Source of the DNA: Bacillus changyiensis
GTDB lineage: Bacteria; Bacillota; Bacilli; Bacillales; Bacillaceae
Assembly: GCF_027706145.1 (NCBI RefSeq)
Contig: NZ_JAQFWW010000001.1
Coordinates: 992,001 to 1,056,000, forward strand
Direction of reading: 5' to 3'
Length of the DNA: 64,000 nucleotides
The translations under genes and the position numbers were made by a program. The notes under the pieces were generated by a model, which was given only the letters and a program-made list of their open reading frames with translations, was not told the DNA's origin and did not search any database. Positions 7,884 through 17,003 of this stretch are shown here, in pieces. The number at the start of each line of letters is the position of its first letter. The first letter of the stretch is position 1.

Positions 7884-9989
7884 CTACATCGTTGCCCTTG
7901 TGACATCGCCTCTGAATAGTCGGAGCGTTTTTACAATCTCTCCCGCCGTATGACATAAGGCGGTAATCGCTTCTGCTTTATGATCTGATAACTGATAAAC
8001 AATGTCTAAAAAAAGCAATTCCGTTTCTTCTAAAGTTGACACAGCCGCCGTGTTATAAATATTGATGTTGCTGAAGCCAAGCGGTTCAAAAATGGCGGTG
8101 TCAATATATGGTTTGAATCTTTTTATTAATAAAGGCAAATTAGACAGGCATTGAGTGAAACTTTCGACACCTTTACGGTACTTTTCAGTATCTGATTCTA
8201 CCTGTTCTAAATCCTTGACTACTCCATTAATGCTCTTCTCAATTTTACCATCCCAATCTGTAAATAGTCCGATTAATTTATCAGGAATCGATCCTGCAAC
8301 AGCTACCGCCTTTACATCAATAATTGCTTGTTCCATAAATGCTTCAAACACTACTAACGTTCTATAGGCGGAACCAAGCACAGGGTTTAAAAATAGACTA
8401 ACAGAACTTACAAAATTAACCATAGAACTATCAACATGCTGAGCTTTTACTTTTAAACGATCTTTCAAATAGTCCGATTGTTCACATTCAGCTTGAACTG
8501 ATGCGGGAACTGATGTTTTTTGTTCCTTAGGTGCTTTACGGTTTCTAATATCGTTGGCAGCGCCTTGATCACTGTTTTGGAAACCTGTAGCCGCTGCATT
8601 TACTTGCTTAATAAATGTGCTCAGCTGGCTTTTTAACTGCTTTTCATTTTTGCCAACAATCACCAAATGCTTGTACACTTCATCAGCAACCGCATCAGTC
8701 AAGCCATTAACTGGATTGACAAAAACATGGGAAATCCCTTCAGTGATCAGTCCCTTCAGTGCATTTGACAAATCATCGATACCATCTTTGATGTCTCTCA
8801 AAAACCCGCGAATTCCATCGCAAATACTTTCAACACTAATGTCGGTCTGTGTAATATGTTCGATCAACTCAGCCGGCGGTGAATTCAAGATGGAGTTCAG
8901 CGAACGGAACTTTTCTTCAGCCATATCTACCCAATCGATGATTTGATCAATAAAGCCTTTTAATAGATTCGCAGCTTGAGTAATCCCGGTAAATAATGGA
9001 TCGCCAAATGCACTTTCAAAAAAATCTGCCACCTTCTCTTGAAGATCAGCCTTTCGTTTAGGTTTCATCTTTTGTTCATGTTTAACAATCTCATTGGAAT
9101 TTTCAATATACTCAGAAACATAACCAAGACGTCTCATCACATCTGTTTCCAACGACTTCGCCAACAAGTCGAGACTAGCTTTATTAATCTCAATCTTCGT
9201 TGAGCCGACATTTCCGTAAAGAGGCTCGCCTGTCCAAATACTTGTCACGATATGGTCACTAGCGGAAACATACACTTTCCCATGACCCGGATCCCCTTTT
9301 TCACCGATTTCAACTGTTTGGTCTTTATCGTCAATCCCACCCATTTTATAGCCCATATGGTTAGATAATATAGAGGAAATAAGCGGAACCCCATTATCTA
9401 TTTCAATTACTTTTCCGGGAATTCGGTCAGCAATCATCGCACCAGTCTCCGCAGATGTCAGCGGATCATACTTACTGAAATAGTTTGTGATATTCGGATA
9501 ATCTTCATCATGATCGACTTCCCCTTCAGGCAAGACCGACGGATTAATTGTCACACACTTCAAATCAGAGTGTTTCACAGCCACATAATTCGCCAAACCA
9601 CCGCCAAGCGAATTGCCGCAGACTGATGTTAATTTATCACCATACTCTTTTTTCATTTTATCAAAATAGTCACGTGCTGCTTTAAACTGTTCATGTGTCC
9701 TACCTATGGCAAGTTCTTTATCGGCGTCAAGGTCTTGGTCTCCATTGGCTATGTTTGTGCCTTGGTAGACGATGGTAATTTCGCCTGTTGTTTCATTTAG
9801 GACTGTCATGGCGTCAAGGCCATTTTTGTTATCTTGTACTTTATTTACTACTGTATATTTATATCCGTTTACATTAACTGATTGCTTCTTGCCAGGCATA
9901 TTATAAGCATGATATCCTGCAAGTTCTACTAAATTTTTATCTTCACTAATTGGTTTTTTATTTTTTGCATCTTTTGTTTCATCTCTCAT
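7884..9989 (-). CDS. Lipase-domain protein with C-terminal helical region; TslA-like candidate type VII secreted toxin (SA1320 family)
   Basis: 701 aa. Residues 1 to about 240 form an alpha/beta-hydrolase domain with a complete candidate triad: nucleophile Ser127 in CGNSLGG, Asp175 in KYDPLT and His211 in SNHMGYK. The rest is long, Lys/Glu/Ile-rich and helical, with no signal peptide or membrane anchor. Lipase first and helices last is the layout of S. aureus TslA, a type VII secreted phospholipase with a reversed targeting domain. The start is ATG with AGGAG 11-12 nt upstream. A lipoprotein gene ends 14 nt before it, as a toxin-immunity pair would. Secretion, activity and toxicity are inferred; a cytoplasmic lipase of unknown role is the alternative. 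Confidence 0.72.
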   Translation of the reverse strand: MRDETKDAKNKKPISEDKNLVELAGYHAYNMPGKKQSVNVNGYKYTVVNKVQDNKNGLDAMTVLNETTGEITIVYQGTNIANGDQDLDADKELAIGRTHEQFKAARDYFDKMKKEYGDKLTSVCGNSLGGGLANYVAVKHSDLKCVTINPSVLPEGEVDHDEDYPNITNYFSKYDPLTSAETGAMIADRIPGKVIEIDNGVPLISSILSNHMGYKMGGIDDKDQTVEIGEKGDPGHGKVYVSASDHIVTSIWTGEPLYGNVGSTKIEINKASLDLLAKSLETDVMRRLGYVSEYIENSNEIVKHEQKMKPKRKADLQEKVADFFESAFGDPLFTGITQAANLLKGFIDQIIDWVDMAEEKFRSLNSILNSPPAELIEHITQTDISVESICDGIRGFLRDIKDGIDDLSNALKGLITEGISHVFVNPVNGLTDAVADEVYKHLVIVGKNEKQLKSQLSTFIKQVNAAATGFQNSDQGAANDIRNRKAPKEQKTSVPASVQAECEQSDYLKDRLKVKAQHVDSSMVNFVSSVSLFLNPVLGSAYRTLVVFEAFMEQAIIDVKAVAVAGSIPDKLIGLFTDWDGKIEKSINGVVKDLEQVESDTEKYRKGVESFTQCLSNLPLLIKRFKPYIDTAIFEPLGFSNINIYNTAAVSTLEETELLFLDIVYQLSDHKAEAITALCHTAGEIVKTLRLFRGDVTRATM

Positions 9990-10003
9990 TTATATAAATA
10001 CTC

Positions 10004-10930
10004 CTACTTCTTGATAATGTCTTTCGGATAAGTTCGTTCAAGCGTATTGTCTTTTGAATTGGAGCCAGCTCTTTTGCTAATCGTATTATCATTTAAAAAG
10101 ACACTGTATTGTCCAGGCGCAAGTCCCTTCATATTTTCTATATCCTTTACAATCTGATTAAAAATGGTTTTATCTGGTTCAGTGTTTGGTTTTTCCATAT
10201 ATAAATCGATGGTGACATAAAATGATTTTGGATCCATTTCGGTATGTTTGAGTTCTTTTTTCCAGTTTTCTTTGCTTTTATTTGGATCTTTTAAATATTT
10301 CAAATAAACTTCATCAAAACTATGATCTGCCATAGTTATATAGTAATAACTCGTAGTAAAACCCGCTGTCTTTAAATTATTAACTGCTTCTTGTCTAATA
10401 CCAATAACTGGCTCTTTTTTCACTGTTTTATCTAAGTAATCATCAAGTTTTTTAAGCTCTTGATCAAAAATCATCGCATAGATACCACTTTTAATCGCAT
10501 CCTCAACTTGCCCTTCCTGGGAAAAAACCTTATCTGTTAAAACCTTTTTCGTTTCTAGATCGATCGGAACAACGGCATATGTATGAAAATGCGGTTCACC
10601 TTCTGATTCAACAAATACAGTAGCTGCTTGAAGCGCACCAACAATGTTGTGAACTTTCACCTTTGTTTTATATTTGTCTAAGAAAAATTTCTTGACTGCT
10701 TTTTCAATTTCAGTGTGATGGGCTTTGGCGATTCCGTCAGTTTGTGTTCCTCCATCAAGTTTAAGACCTTGTCCTGTATAATCTTGAACACGGGCAAAAT
10801 GTTCTTTTTCAAATTGTTTTTGCTCTTCTTCAGCGGTCATTTTTTTATCATGTTCACCATGCAAATTCATACACCCTCCCAAAAGTAATGGAATTCCAAT
10901 ACTTAACGTTATTATTTTTTTAAATTTCAA
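10004..10930 (-). CDS. DUF1672-type lipoprotein, candidate immunity protein for the adjacent lipase
   Basis: 308 aa starting (TTG, GGAGGGG upstream) with a lipoprotein signal: KFKKIITLSIGIPLLLGGC, lipidated Cys at about 19. The mature part is charged and soluble, with FFLDKYKTKVKVHNIVGA and VESEGEPHFHTYAVV, the pattern I associate with DUF1672 lipoproteins of Firmicutes. The stop codon is 14 nt from the lipase start, whose ribosome site overlaps the end of this gene, so the two are co-translated. In TslA systems a lipoprotein protects the producer; I infer the same role from position only. Confidence 0.72.
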   Translation of the reverse strand: MKFKKIITLSIGIPLLLGGCMNLHGEHDKKMTAEEEQKQFEKEHFARVQDYTGQGLKLDGGTQTDGIAKAHHTEIEKAVKKFFLDKYKTKVKVHNIVGALQAATVFVESEGEPHFHTYAVVPIDLETKKVLTDKVFSQEGQVEDAIKSGIYAMIFDQELKKLDDYLDKTVKKEPVIGIRQEAVNNLKTAGFTTSYYYITMADHSFDEVYLKYLKDPNKSKENWKKELKHTEMDPKSFYVTIDLYMEKPNTEPDKTIFNQIVKDIENMKGLAPGQYSVFLNDNTISKRAGSNSKDNTLERTYPKDIIKK

Positions 10931-11122
10931 AATTACCCCTCCTTAGTTTGAGGTTTTGCTCGAATTGTTTCATTATAGAATATTAGTCATTTTATTTGTA
11001 TGATTTGATACGCACTTTTGCTAAGAAAGTTAATAAATAAGAAGTTAGAACTATTTTAAAGGATTAAAAAATTATAGGTTTCGATACTTTTGATTTAGGT
11101 ATTTTATATCATGTTGTATAAT

Positions 11123-11620
11123 TCATATTATATTTAATATTATTAATGTTCTGTTTATTTTGTTGAGTTTTGAATGAACCGTCACACACTTCAAATCAGG
11201 GTGTTTCACAGCCACATCATTCGCTAAACCACCGCCAAGCGAATTTCCGCAGACTGATGTTAATTTACTACCATACTTTTCTCTCATCTCGTCAAAATAG
11301 TCACGTGCTGCTTTAAACTGTTCATGTGTCCTACCTATGGCAAGATCTTTATCGGCGTCAAGGTCTTGGTCTCCATTGTCTATGTTTGTGCCTTGGTAGA
11401 CGATGGTGTATTCGCCTGTTTCTATGTTTTTGACTGTCATGGCGTCAAGGCCGGTGGAGTCTTTATATACTGCATTAACTACTTTATAAATATGTCCGTC
11501 AACATTAAGTTTTCGTTTTTCTGTAGGATTTTTATAAGAATGGTATCCTGCTAGTTCTACTAAATTTTTATCTTCACTAATTGTTTTTTTATTTTTTGCA
11601 TTTTTTGCTTCATCTCTCAT
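11123..11620 (-). pseudogene. Truncated second copy of the lipase-domain gene
   Basis: The first 149 or so codons (11175-11620) are about 80% identical in protein to the start of the intact lipase gene and keep the CGNSLGGG nucleophile motif. The homology stops abruptly near 11175, after DLKCVTV, and the frame then reads about 15 unrelated residues. The catalytic Asp and His and the whole helical region are missing. It retains its start codon and AGGAG site, so a short product could still be made, but no lipase fold could complete. Confidence 0.8.
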
Positions 11621-11635
11621 TTAATAAATGCTCCT

Positions 11636-11753
11636 ACTTCTTGATAATGTCATTCGGATCAGTCCGCTTGTTTTTGCTCTTCAGCGGTCATTAATTCACT
11701 ATTAAATTAATGGGATTCCAACACTAAAATGTAATTAAATTTTTAAACTTCAA
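11636..11753 (-). pseudogene. Collapsed remnant of a second DUF1672 lipoprotein gene
   Basis: The 3' end (11640-11670) resembles the last codons of the lipoprotein at 10004, the middle jumps to the codons near residues 30-36 (11678-11696 resemble 10822-10842), and the 5' end (to 11753) resembles its start codon region. About 800 bp are missing between. Together with the truncated lipase copy it shows that the lipoprotein-lipase pair was once duplicated in tandem. Confidence 0.65.
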
Positions 11754-11792
11754 CATTTGATATTAGTCATTGTCAGAACCCCACAAAAATAA

Positions 11793-12608
11793 TTATTTTT
11801 TTGAATTGGCTGATTTTCCAACCAGTTTTTGTTCTACGTGTACTTCATATATACCTGGTGCTATATCATCCTTTTTCTTTAGATCGCCAATGATTTTTTT
11901 TAAGGTTGGATGATCATCCTTCAACTTTTTCGTTTCCAAATACAATTGAATGTCGATCTTTATTTTTTTATCATTTATTTGATGTTTCGTTAAGATTTTT
12001 CGCCATTCCATTTTGCTTCGTTTAGGATTTTTCAGATACATTTTGTTAAGGTCAACACCGAAGGCATCAGAGGCTATGGATATATTGTAATATGGTGTAC
12101 TATAGCCGTTACGACGATCTTTTTGCTTTAATGCTTTGACATGATATTTCGAAGTCGCTTTTTTCAAATAGTTGTCAAGTGTTTTGAATTCTTTATCACA
12201 AGCCATTGCATAAATTCCAGTTCTAATCGCATCCTCAACATCATCCTTTTCTGCATTGACCTCAGCTAGAATATGATCTTCATCGAGCATAATAAGGCTG
12301 GCTTCTGTATAAAAATGAGGTTCCCCTTCAGATTCGACATACACTCTAACACTATTAACCTTTCGAACGATTTGATTAATCTTCACCTTTGTTTTATATT
12401 TATCAAGAAAAAACTTCCTAACCGCTTTCTTAATTTTATCGTGATATTTTTCATCGGCCTTTTTTTCCTTTAACATTTCATCTCCAAATTTTTGAACACT
12501 TTCTAATTCTTTTTGATCAAGTTGCTTTTCTGGTTTTTTCATAGCCTGACATCCAGCTAATAGTAATAACGCTGACATGCTAAGTAAGATTATTTTTTGA
12601 TTCTTCAC
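11793..12608 (-). CDS. Second, divergent DUF1672-type lipoprotein
   Basis: 271 aa, GTG start with GGAGG upstream, lipobox LLLAGC (Cys about 19). It shares with its neighbour FFLDKYKTKVKINQIV, YVESEGEPHFYT, the VEDAIRTGIYAM block and a C-terminal block (APGIYEVHV versus APGQYSVF), yet is clearly divergent elsewhere. It is very basic (many Lys). It heads the decayed second cassette and may be an orphan immunity lipoprotein kept after its cognate lipase gene was lost; that role is inference. Confidence 0.7.
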   Translation of the reverse strand: MKNQKIILLSMSALLLLAGCQAMKKPEKQLDQKELESVQKFGDEMLKEKKADEKYHDKIKKAVRKFFLDKYKTKVKINQIVRKVNSVRVYVESEGEPHFYTEASLIMLDEDHILAEVNAEKDDVEDAIRTGIYAMACDKEFKTLDNYLKKATSKYHVKALKQKDRRNGYSTPYYNISIASDAFGVDLNKMYLKNPKRSKMEWRKILTKHQINDKKIKIDIQLYLETKKLKDDHPTLKKIIGDLKKKDDIAPGIYEVHVEQKLVGKSANSKK

Positions 12609-12901
12609 TATAAAATTCCTCCAACATTTTTTCGAATCGTTTTATTATAAAACAACCATATATCATTAGATATGTATTTTTCATTCAAAAGAGAAGAATA
12701 CGAATTTAGAACCACATAACAGATGCAGAAAATAGGTATATTTCATTACTAACCAATCAAACTGATTTAAGTTTGCTTGGCTTGAATCAGTCTTCAATAT
12801 TATTGTCGTCTGTTTTAAAGTGAATATATGGGAATTAGGGGCCAATGAATATTTCTGGAGAAAACTTAATACTATCATTGAATTTCATTTAAAAAATTGT
12901 A

Positions 12902-13316
12902 TATTTATGGTATCACGAAGAAGATGTTGTAAGAGAAGCATATATGGATAAAAATGAAACATGTGAAAAACCAACAAGTTATGATTTTGTTGTCACTTTA
13001 GCTGGATTGGTTAGCACAAATATGGTGAATCATCAATTCAGAAGAACATGGGAAATCGGTTTTGCCATTTTGCCCGAATACTCGGGAAAGGGTTATGGAT
13101 GTGAAGCGGCACAGCTTTTGTTACAATTTGCGTTTGAAAGATTGCATGCACATAAAGTTGTCGGAATGTGTCATACACAGAATAAACGTTCAGGAGCCGT
13201 GATGAAATATCGGAATGACAAAGGAGGTTACTTTTAAAGAAGAATTGTTTTGGCACGATCAGTGGATTGACCAAGATTATTTTTTTGAAAAAGATTACTT
13301 CGAAAGCTCTCATTAA
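12902..13316 (+). pseudogene. GNAT acetyltransferase, 5'-truncated and frameshifted
   Basis: An in-frame reading without a start codon (from WYHEEDVVREAY, about 12918) leads into acetyltransferase sequence with the acetyl-CoA loop (GFAILPEYSGKGYGCEAAQL) and an NKRS.AVM helix. Near 13200 a small deletion shifts the frame; the lost frame continues GMTKEVTFKEELFWHDQW to a stop at 13316. The first 60 or so residues of the fold are absent. Both defects mark it as dead. Confidence 0.78.
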
Positions 13317-13330
13317 TGGATAACACAGAA

Positions 13331-13366
13331 TACAGCCCAGCTCAGGATGAGCGGGCTACTGTTTTG
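13331..13366. terminator. Possible intrinsic terminator
   Basis: AGCCCAGCTC / GAGCGGGCT hairpin followed on the plus strand by a short T-run. It lies between the broken acetyltransferase and the acyltransferase on the other strand, which ends inside the flank. Confidence 0.5.
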
Positions 13367-13895
13367 CCCCATTAACTTTTGTAGCGGGGACCCCAGCAAT
13401 TGTAATGTTTTCTTCGGTAAAAGATTTATTGACAACGGCGTTTGCTCCAATTTTAATTCCATTTGCTATCTTAATTTTGCCAAATAACTTCGCACCAGGT
13501 CCAATCCAAACATTGTCACCAATCGTCGGAACATCATATTCGTCGTGATTCTGTCCAATATTAACTCCTTGATGAATATCACAATTTGTACCGATTTTTG
13601 CATTGCTATTGACGATAAGTAATCCGCAATGGTTGATCCTTAGCCCTGGGCCGAACACATTAATTGGGATATCAAAACCTAGTTTTAACCCTTTCTTTTT
13701 ATGTAAATATCTATAAATCTGTTTTAGAAACTTTGAATTGGTATTCGCATAGTATTCATATTTTCTAAGACAGATTTGATATTTCCAAATATCATCCCCT
13801 AGCAACCTAGGTTTTCGGTGTGAGATTCCTAAAGACTTTTTATCTTGTTCTAGATAATAGTGCAATTCTTTCTTTGTTGAGATCACAAATAACAC
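13356..13895 (-). CDS. Left-handed beta-helix acyltransferase, serine O-acetyltransferase-like
   Basis: 179 aa. The N-terminal third is helical and basic; the C-terminal part has hexapeptide repeats (GTNCDIHQGVNIGQN, IGDNVWIGPGAKLFG, IKIGANAVVNKSF) ending in the usual AGVPATKV. The family transfers acetyl or other acyl groups from CoA to serine, sugars or polysaccharide. The substrate cannot be told from sequence; the short helical N-terminus resembles polysaccharide-cluster versions of CysE more than the housekeeping enzyme. No sugar-polymer genes are near, and the setting beside an integration site suggests acquired DNA. Confidence 0.7.
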   Translation of the reverse strand: MLFVISTKKELHYYLEQDKKSLGISHRKPRLLGDDIWKYQICLRKYEYYANTNSKFLKQIYRYLHKKKGLKLGFDIPINVFGPGLRINHCGLLIVNSNAKIGTNCDIHQGVNIGQNHDEYDVPTIGDNVWIGPGAKLFGKIKIANGIKIGANAVVNKSFTEENITIAGVPATKVNGAKQ

Positions 13896-14112
13896 CTGCT
13901 TTTTTTCATAATTTTAGCATACAAACCCTTATTTGTAATCAAACTTTCCTCATGATATCAAAATTGAATCCCCTCAAAAATCCCACAAAAATAAGACTTG
14001 AATGTTTCAAAACATGCAAATATCACATACCTAAATAATAATAGACGCACTCAATCGTACGTCTACTTCACAGGGAAATCACAAAACATCATATAAAACC
14101 GCTTAATTGCGT

Positions 14113-14357
14113 GGTCACACTCCGACCACAAAACGTCACACAACTCCACTACTACCGATTATCAATCGTCTCCGGATACAAATCATGATTCATCAAGCGG
14201 TATTCTGCCATTTTTTCATATTTTGTGCCTGGCTTACCGTAATTTGTGTAGGGATCAATTGAGATTCCGCCCCTTGGCGTGAATTTCCCCCAGACTTCAA
14301 TGTAACGTGGGTCCATTAATTCAATTAAATCATTCTTGATGATGTCCATGCAGTCTT
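14113..14357. repeat. Left direct repeat (displaced queF 3' end)
   Basis: Matches 18113-18355. It starts with the identical 18-mer GGTCACACTCCGACCACA, then a 20-22 nt variable spacer, then about 205 bp of the queF 3' end with only two differences seen. The two copies lie about 4.0 kb apart and flank the element, as attachment-site duplications do when an element integrates in the 3' end of a gene and carries a copy of that end. Confidence 0.82.
14152..14357 (-). pseudogene. queF: queF 3' fragment displaced by integration
   Basis: Encodes the last ~69 residues of QueF ([17 protein letters not shown] through YPETIDNR) in the same strand and frame as the complete gene 4 kb away. Upstream of residue Glu-Asp-Cys the sequence is unrelated. 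It has no catalytic Cys and no promoter of its own. It is the outer part of the attachment-site duplication. Confidence 0.85.
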
Positions 14358-14415
14358 CATTGTGGAATCCATCAATGAAATGCCGATATATCAACGGTTT
14401 CACACCCGGTCACAC

Positions 14416-15215
14416 TGTGGTCACTCTCTATCGACCAACTCGTCCAAAGTTCCGACCAATTCCGCCTGCATCGAAGGCAACACGTGACTGTCGTTCCCAG
14501 CGTCGTTTTGATATGCGCATGACCTAAACGCCCCTGAACAATCTTCGGACTTATACCGATACTGATTAAGTACGTCGCGTGAGTATGTCGCAAATTCTTT
14601 GGCGGAATTTTCGGGAGCTCAAGCCGTGCAATTAACCGAGTAGATGCCCGTCGATAGTGATTGGGATGCACCCACTTTCCGTGCTTCGTACACACTACGA
14701 GATCATAGTCGATGTAGTCTTTGCCGAAGATCTCTTTTTCGCGCTGGATCATTTTCTTATGTTCAATTAAATATTCGATAAAGAATTTCGATAAATGCAC
14801 TGTCCGAAAGCCCGCCGTAGTTTTGTCCTAGGGAACTAATCCGTAATTGCCCTTGTCATCTACCTTCGCGAGAGTTTGTCATTGTTAAATAACCCTTTTC
14901 GAAATCTATATCGGACCACCGCAATTCGAGACCCTCCCCCATACGCATAACTGTAACAAACGGATAATACCATCCCGATAAAATAACGAGTTAATGATAC
15001 GATTGCGAGCATCCAAAAACGCTTGTACATTCGCCTCGTTCCACACTTTAGAAATGCGATTTTCGGGCGGAAGGTTTATATCGTCAAGGATTGCAAGGGC
15101 AAAGGCTCCTTTTCGGAAGGCTTTCTTTAAGACTTCGGCAACAATACCGAAAGCTGTCCGGATGGTTGCCGGCGCAAGTTTCTGTTCGTTGTGAAGTCGG
15201 TTAAGCGAACCGAGC
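14416..15215 (-). pseudogene. Tyrosine integrase, multiply frameshifted
   Basis: Pieces in different frames add up to a phage/ICE integrase: a core-binding part (ATIRTAFGIVAEVLKKAF, KVWNEANVQAFL), the first catalytic block RMGEGLELRWSDIDFEKG in another frame near 14900-14950, and a C-terminal block with NLRHTHATYLISIG and VQGRLGHAHIKTTLG, where the catalytic Arg and His sit. After KTTLG the frame changes again, losing the tyrosine region (YSHVLPSMQAELVGTLDEL is readable in the other frame). At least three frameshifts. Confidence 0.85.
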
Positions 15216-15500
15216 CGACACAGCTCTCCTTTAATCGTTCTGCGGCACTGTAATATGTCCTGAAGCCCCTTCGCCAAGTAATAACCGCGAACCACATCGA
15301 ACTTTCCTTTCTCTATCTCGTGATACTGATCCGACAGTTCTCGATCGACTTCCGACTGTGCCGCTCTCAATCTATCAAAATCGCGTTCTATCTCGGCAGC
15401 GGTGCCTTTAAATGATCGAAATAGATTTCGGCTAATGATCGGTAATCTTTCTCTTTGCGGAATAAGTTCATTCCGACTACCTCTTCTATCATATTAGGTT
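15216..15500 (-). pseudogene. Fragment of a small phage/ICE hypothetical gene
   Basis: A reading MNLFRKEKDYRSLAEIYFDH is broken near 15410 and continues in another frame as RAAQSEVDRELSDQYHEIEKGKFDVVRGYYLAKGLQ. The part looks like a short, charged helical protein that sits beside integrases in Bacillus elements. It is fused in frame to integrase sequence downstream, so it no longer ends properly. Function unknown. Confidence 0.5.
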
Positions 15501-15534
15501 TCCATTCTCGTCTAATAAGGCAGACAACGCTAGC

Positions 15535-15750
15535 TTAAAGACGTACCATCCGTTAGAGGTGACTCTCACGAAACGGAAGAAGAATAAAACGGATCTTAGA
15601 AACGACCTAGGCATATCATCGTCAACATTGGCGAAGATGACTGCCGGTGAGTTTGTTGCCTTAAAGGTTATTGCACAAATATGCAAATACTTAGATTACT
15701 CAATTGAAGAGGTCGTCCAGTTTGAGTACATTAACGACGCATCGAATTAG
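15535..15750 (+). pseudogene. Cro/CI-family helix-turn-helix regulator, N-terminus lost
   Basis: The frame reads TYHPLEVTLTKRKKNKTDLR, then NDLGISSSTLAKMTAGEFVA and LDYSIEEVVQF, a complete XRE DNA-binding fold in the style of YozG-like short repressors. No ATG with a ribosome site precedes it; only a GTG at 15559 without a Shine-Dalgarno, inside the first helix. It may be a remnant of the element's repressor. A low-level functional product is possible. Confidence 0.55.
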
Positions 15751-15872
15751 GTTGACGTCTTTTATATTGTCGTCTTTTATGAAATACTTAAAGTTTTCTC
15801 ATTTTTTTGTCTATTCTCACGAAAATTGTAGTAATATATTTACAAATAGGAAATAAAAAGGGAGAGGTGGAA

Positions 15873-17003
15873 ATGGATCAATTAATACCCTCGTCAAAAG
15901 TCGGAGTCAAAATCCACGAATGGTATAAAATGGTTAGACAGTTTAGTGTTCCAGATGCGGAAGTTTTAAAAAGTGAAGTCGAAAAGGAAATTCATGAAAT
16001 GGAAGAAGATCAGGATCTACTCCTCTATTATCAACTAATGTGTTTTCGTCACCAATTAATGTTAGACTATTTAGAACCTACAGAAGAACGGAAAAACAGA
16101 CCTTCTATTGAAGAGTTGTTACGCCAAATTGAAGAGCCACGAGAAAATTTAAATGGGCTTCTTCAATATTACTCGTTCTTTTTTAGAGGAATGTATGAGT
16201 TTGAGCAAAAACAATATATCTCTGCGATACAGTTTTATCGCAATGCTGAAAAACAATTATCATACGTTCCTGATGTGATAGAAAAGGCAGAATTTCACTT
16301 TAAAATCGCAGAGGCATACTATAATATGAAGCAGAATCATGTCTCGATGTATCATATATTAAGAGCCTTAAAAATTTATGACAATCATGAACTATATACA
16401 ATTCGGAGAATTCAATGCCTGTTCATTATTGCAGGAAATTATGATGACTTTAAGTGTCACGATAAAGCTTTACCTCATCTTAATTCTGCCCTCGAGTTAG
16501 CAAAACAGCAAGAAAATCAGCGACTGATCAGTTCTGCTTATTTCAATTTAGCAGACTGCTATGACTGTATGGGCGATTTAGACACTGCTGTTAAGTATGC
16601 TGAAAAAGCTGTTGAAATCAATATCAAGCAAAAATATAATAATTTGCCGCATTCTTTATATTTCTTTTCTCAACTCCTTTTCAAGCAAAAAAATTATAAG
16701 CACGCACTTAAGATGTTTCACATCGGCATACAAACAGCACAAGAATATAAAGATTCCTTATTTACTTCCTTATTTGAATTTTTAGAAGCTCTTTATATTT
16801 ATTCTGCTAATAAAACTGAAATTTTAAAGGTATTTAAGTACCTAGACAAGAATAAAATATATGCATACATGGAAAGGTTGTCATTTGAGGTCTCGAACTG
16901 GTATCTCGAGAGAGAAGATTACCAAAACTCTAATGAGTTTCTTCGTAAAATGATTTATGCACAAACACAAATAAAAAAGGGTGATTGTTTATATGAGTAT
17001 TAA
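15873..17003 (+). CDS. Rap-family response-regulator phosphatase/inhibitor
   Basis: 376 aa, the Rap length. An N-terminal three-helix bundle (VGVKIHEWYKMVRQFSVPDA) is followed by about seven TPR-like repeats (YYNMKQNHVSMYHILRALKI, ALPHLNSALELA, SAYFNLADCYDCMGDLDTAV). Rap proteins dephosphorylate Spo0F or block ComA-type regulators and are inhibited by their Phr peptide. I chose the ATG at 15873 (GGGAGAGGTGG upstream); the longer frame adds 22 residues with no site. It overlaps phr by 11 nt. The target cannot be told from sequence. It is the only apparently intact system in the element. Confidence 0.9.
   Translation: MDQLIPSSKVGVKIHEWYKMVRQFSVPDAEVLKSEVEKEIHEMEEDQDLLLYYQLMCFRHQLMLDYLEPTEERKNRPSIEELLRQIEEPRENLNGLLQYYSFFFRGMYEFEQKQYISAIQFYRNAEKQLSYVPDVIEKAEFHFKIAEAYYNMKQNHVSMYHILRALKIYDNHELYTIRRIQCLFIIAGNYDDFKCHDKALPHLNSALELAKQQENQRLISSAYFNLADCYDCMGDLDTAVKYAEKAVEINIKQKYNNLPHSLYFFSQLLFKQKNYKHALKMFHIGIQTAQEYKDSLFTSLFEFLEALYIYSANKTEILKVFKYLDKNKIYAYMERLSFEVSNWYLEREDYQNSNEFLRKMIYAQTQIKKGDCLYEY

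Noticed and set aside
12681..12878. 65-aa minus-strand ORF upstream of the second lipoprotein
   Set aside because: No ribosome site, no recognisable composition; lies in AT-rich promoter DNA.
14041..14065. Inverted repeat TAGACG...CGTACGTCTA as a terminator or att core
   Set aside because: Arms are short and imperfect with no T-run, and it is not repeated at the right end of the element.
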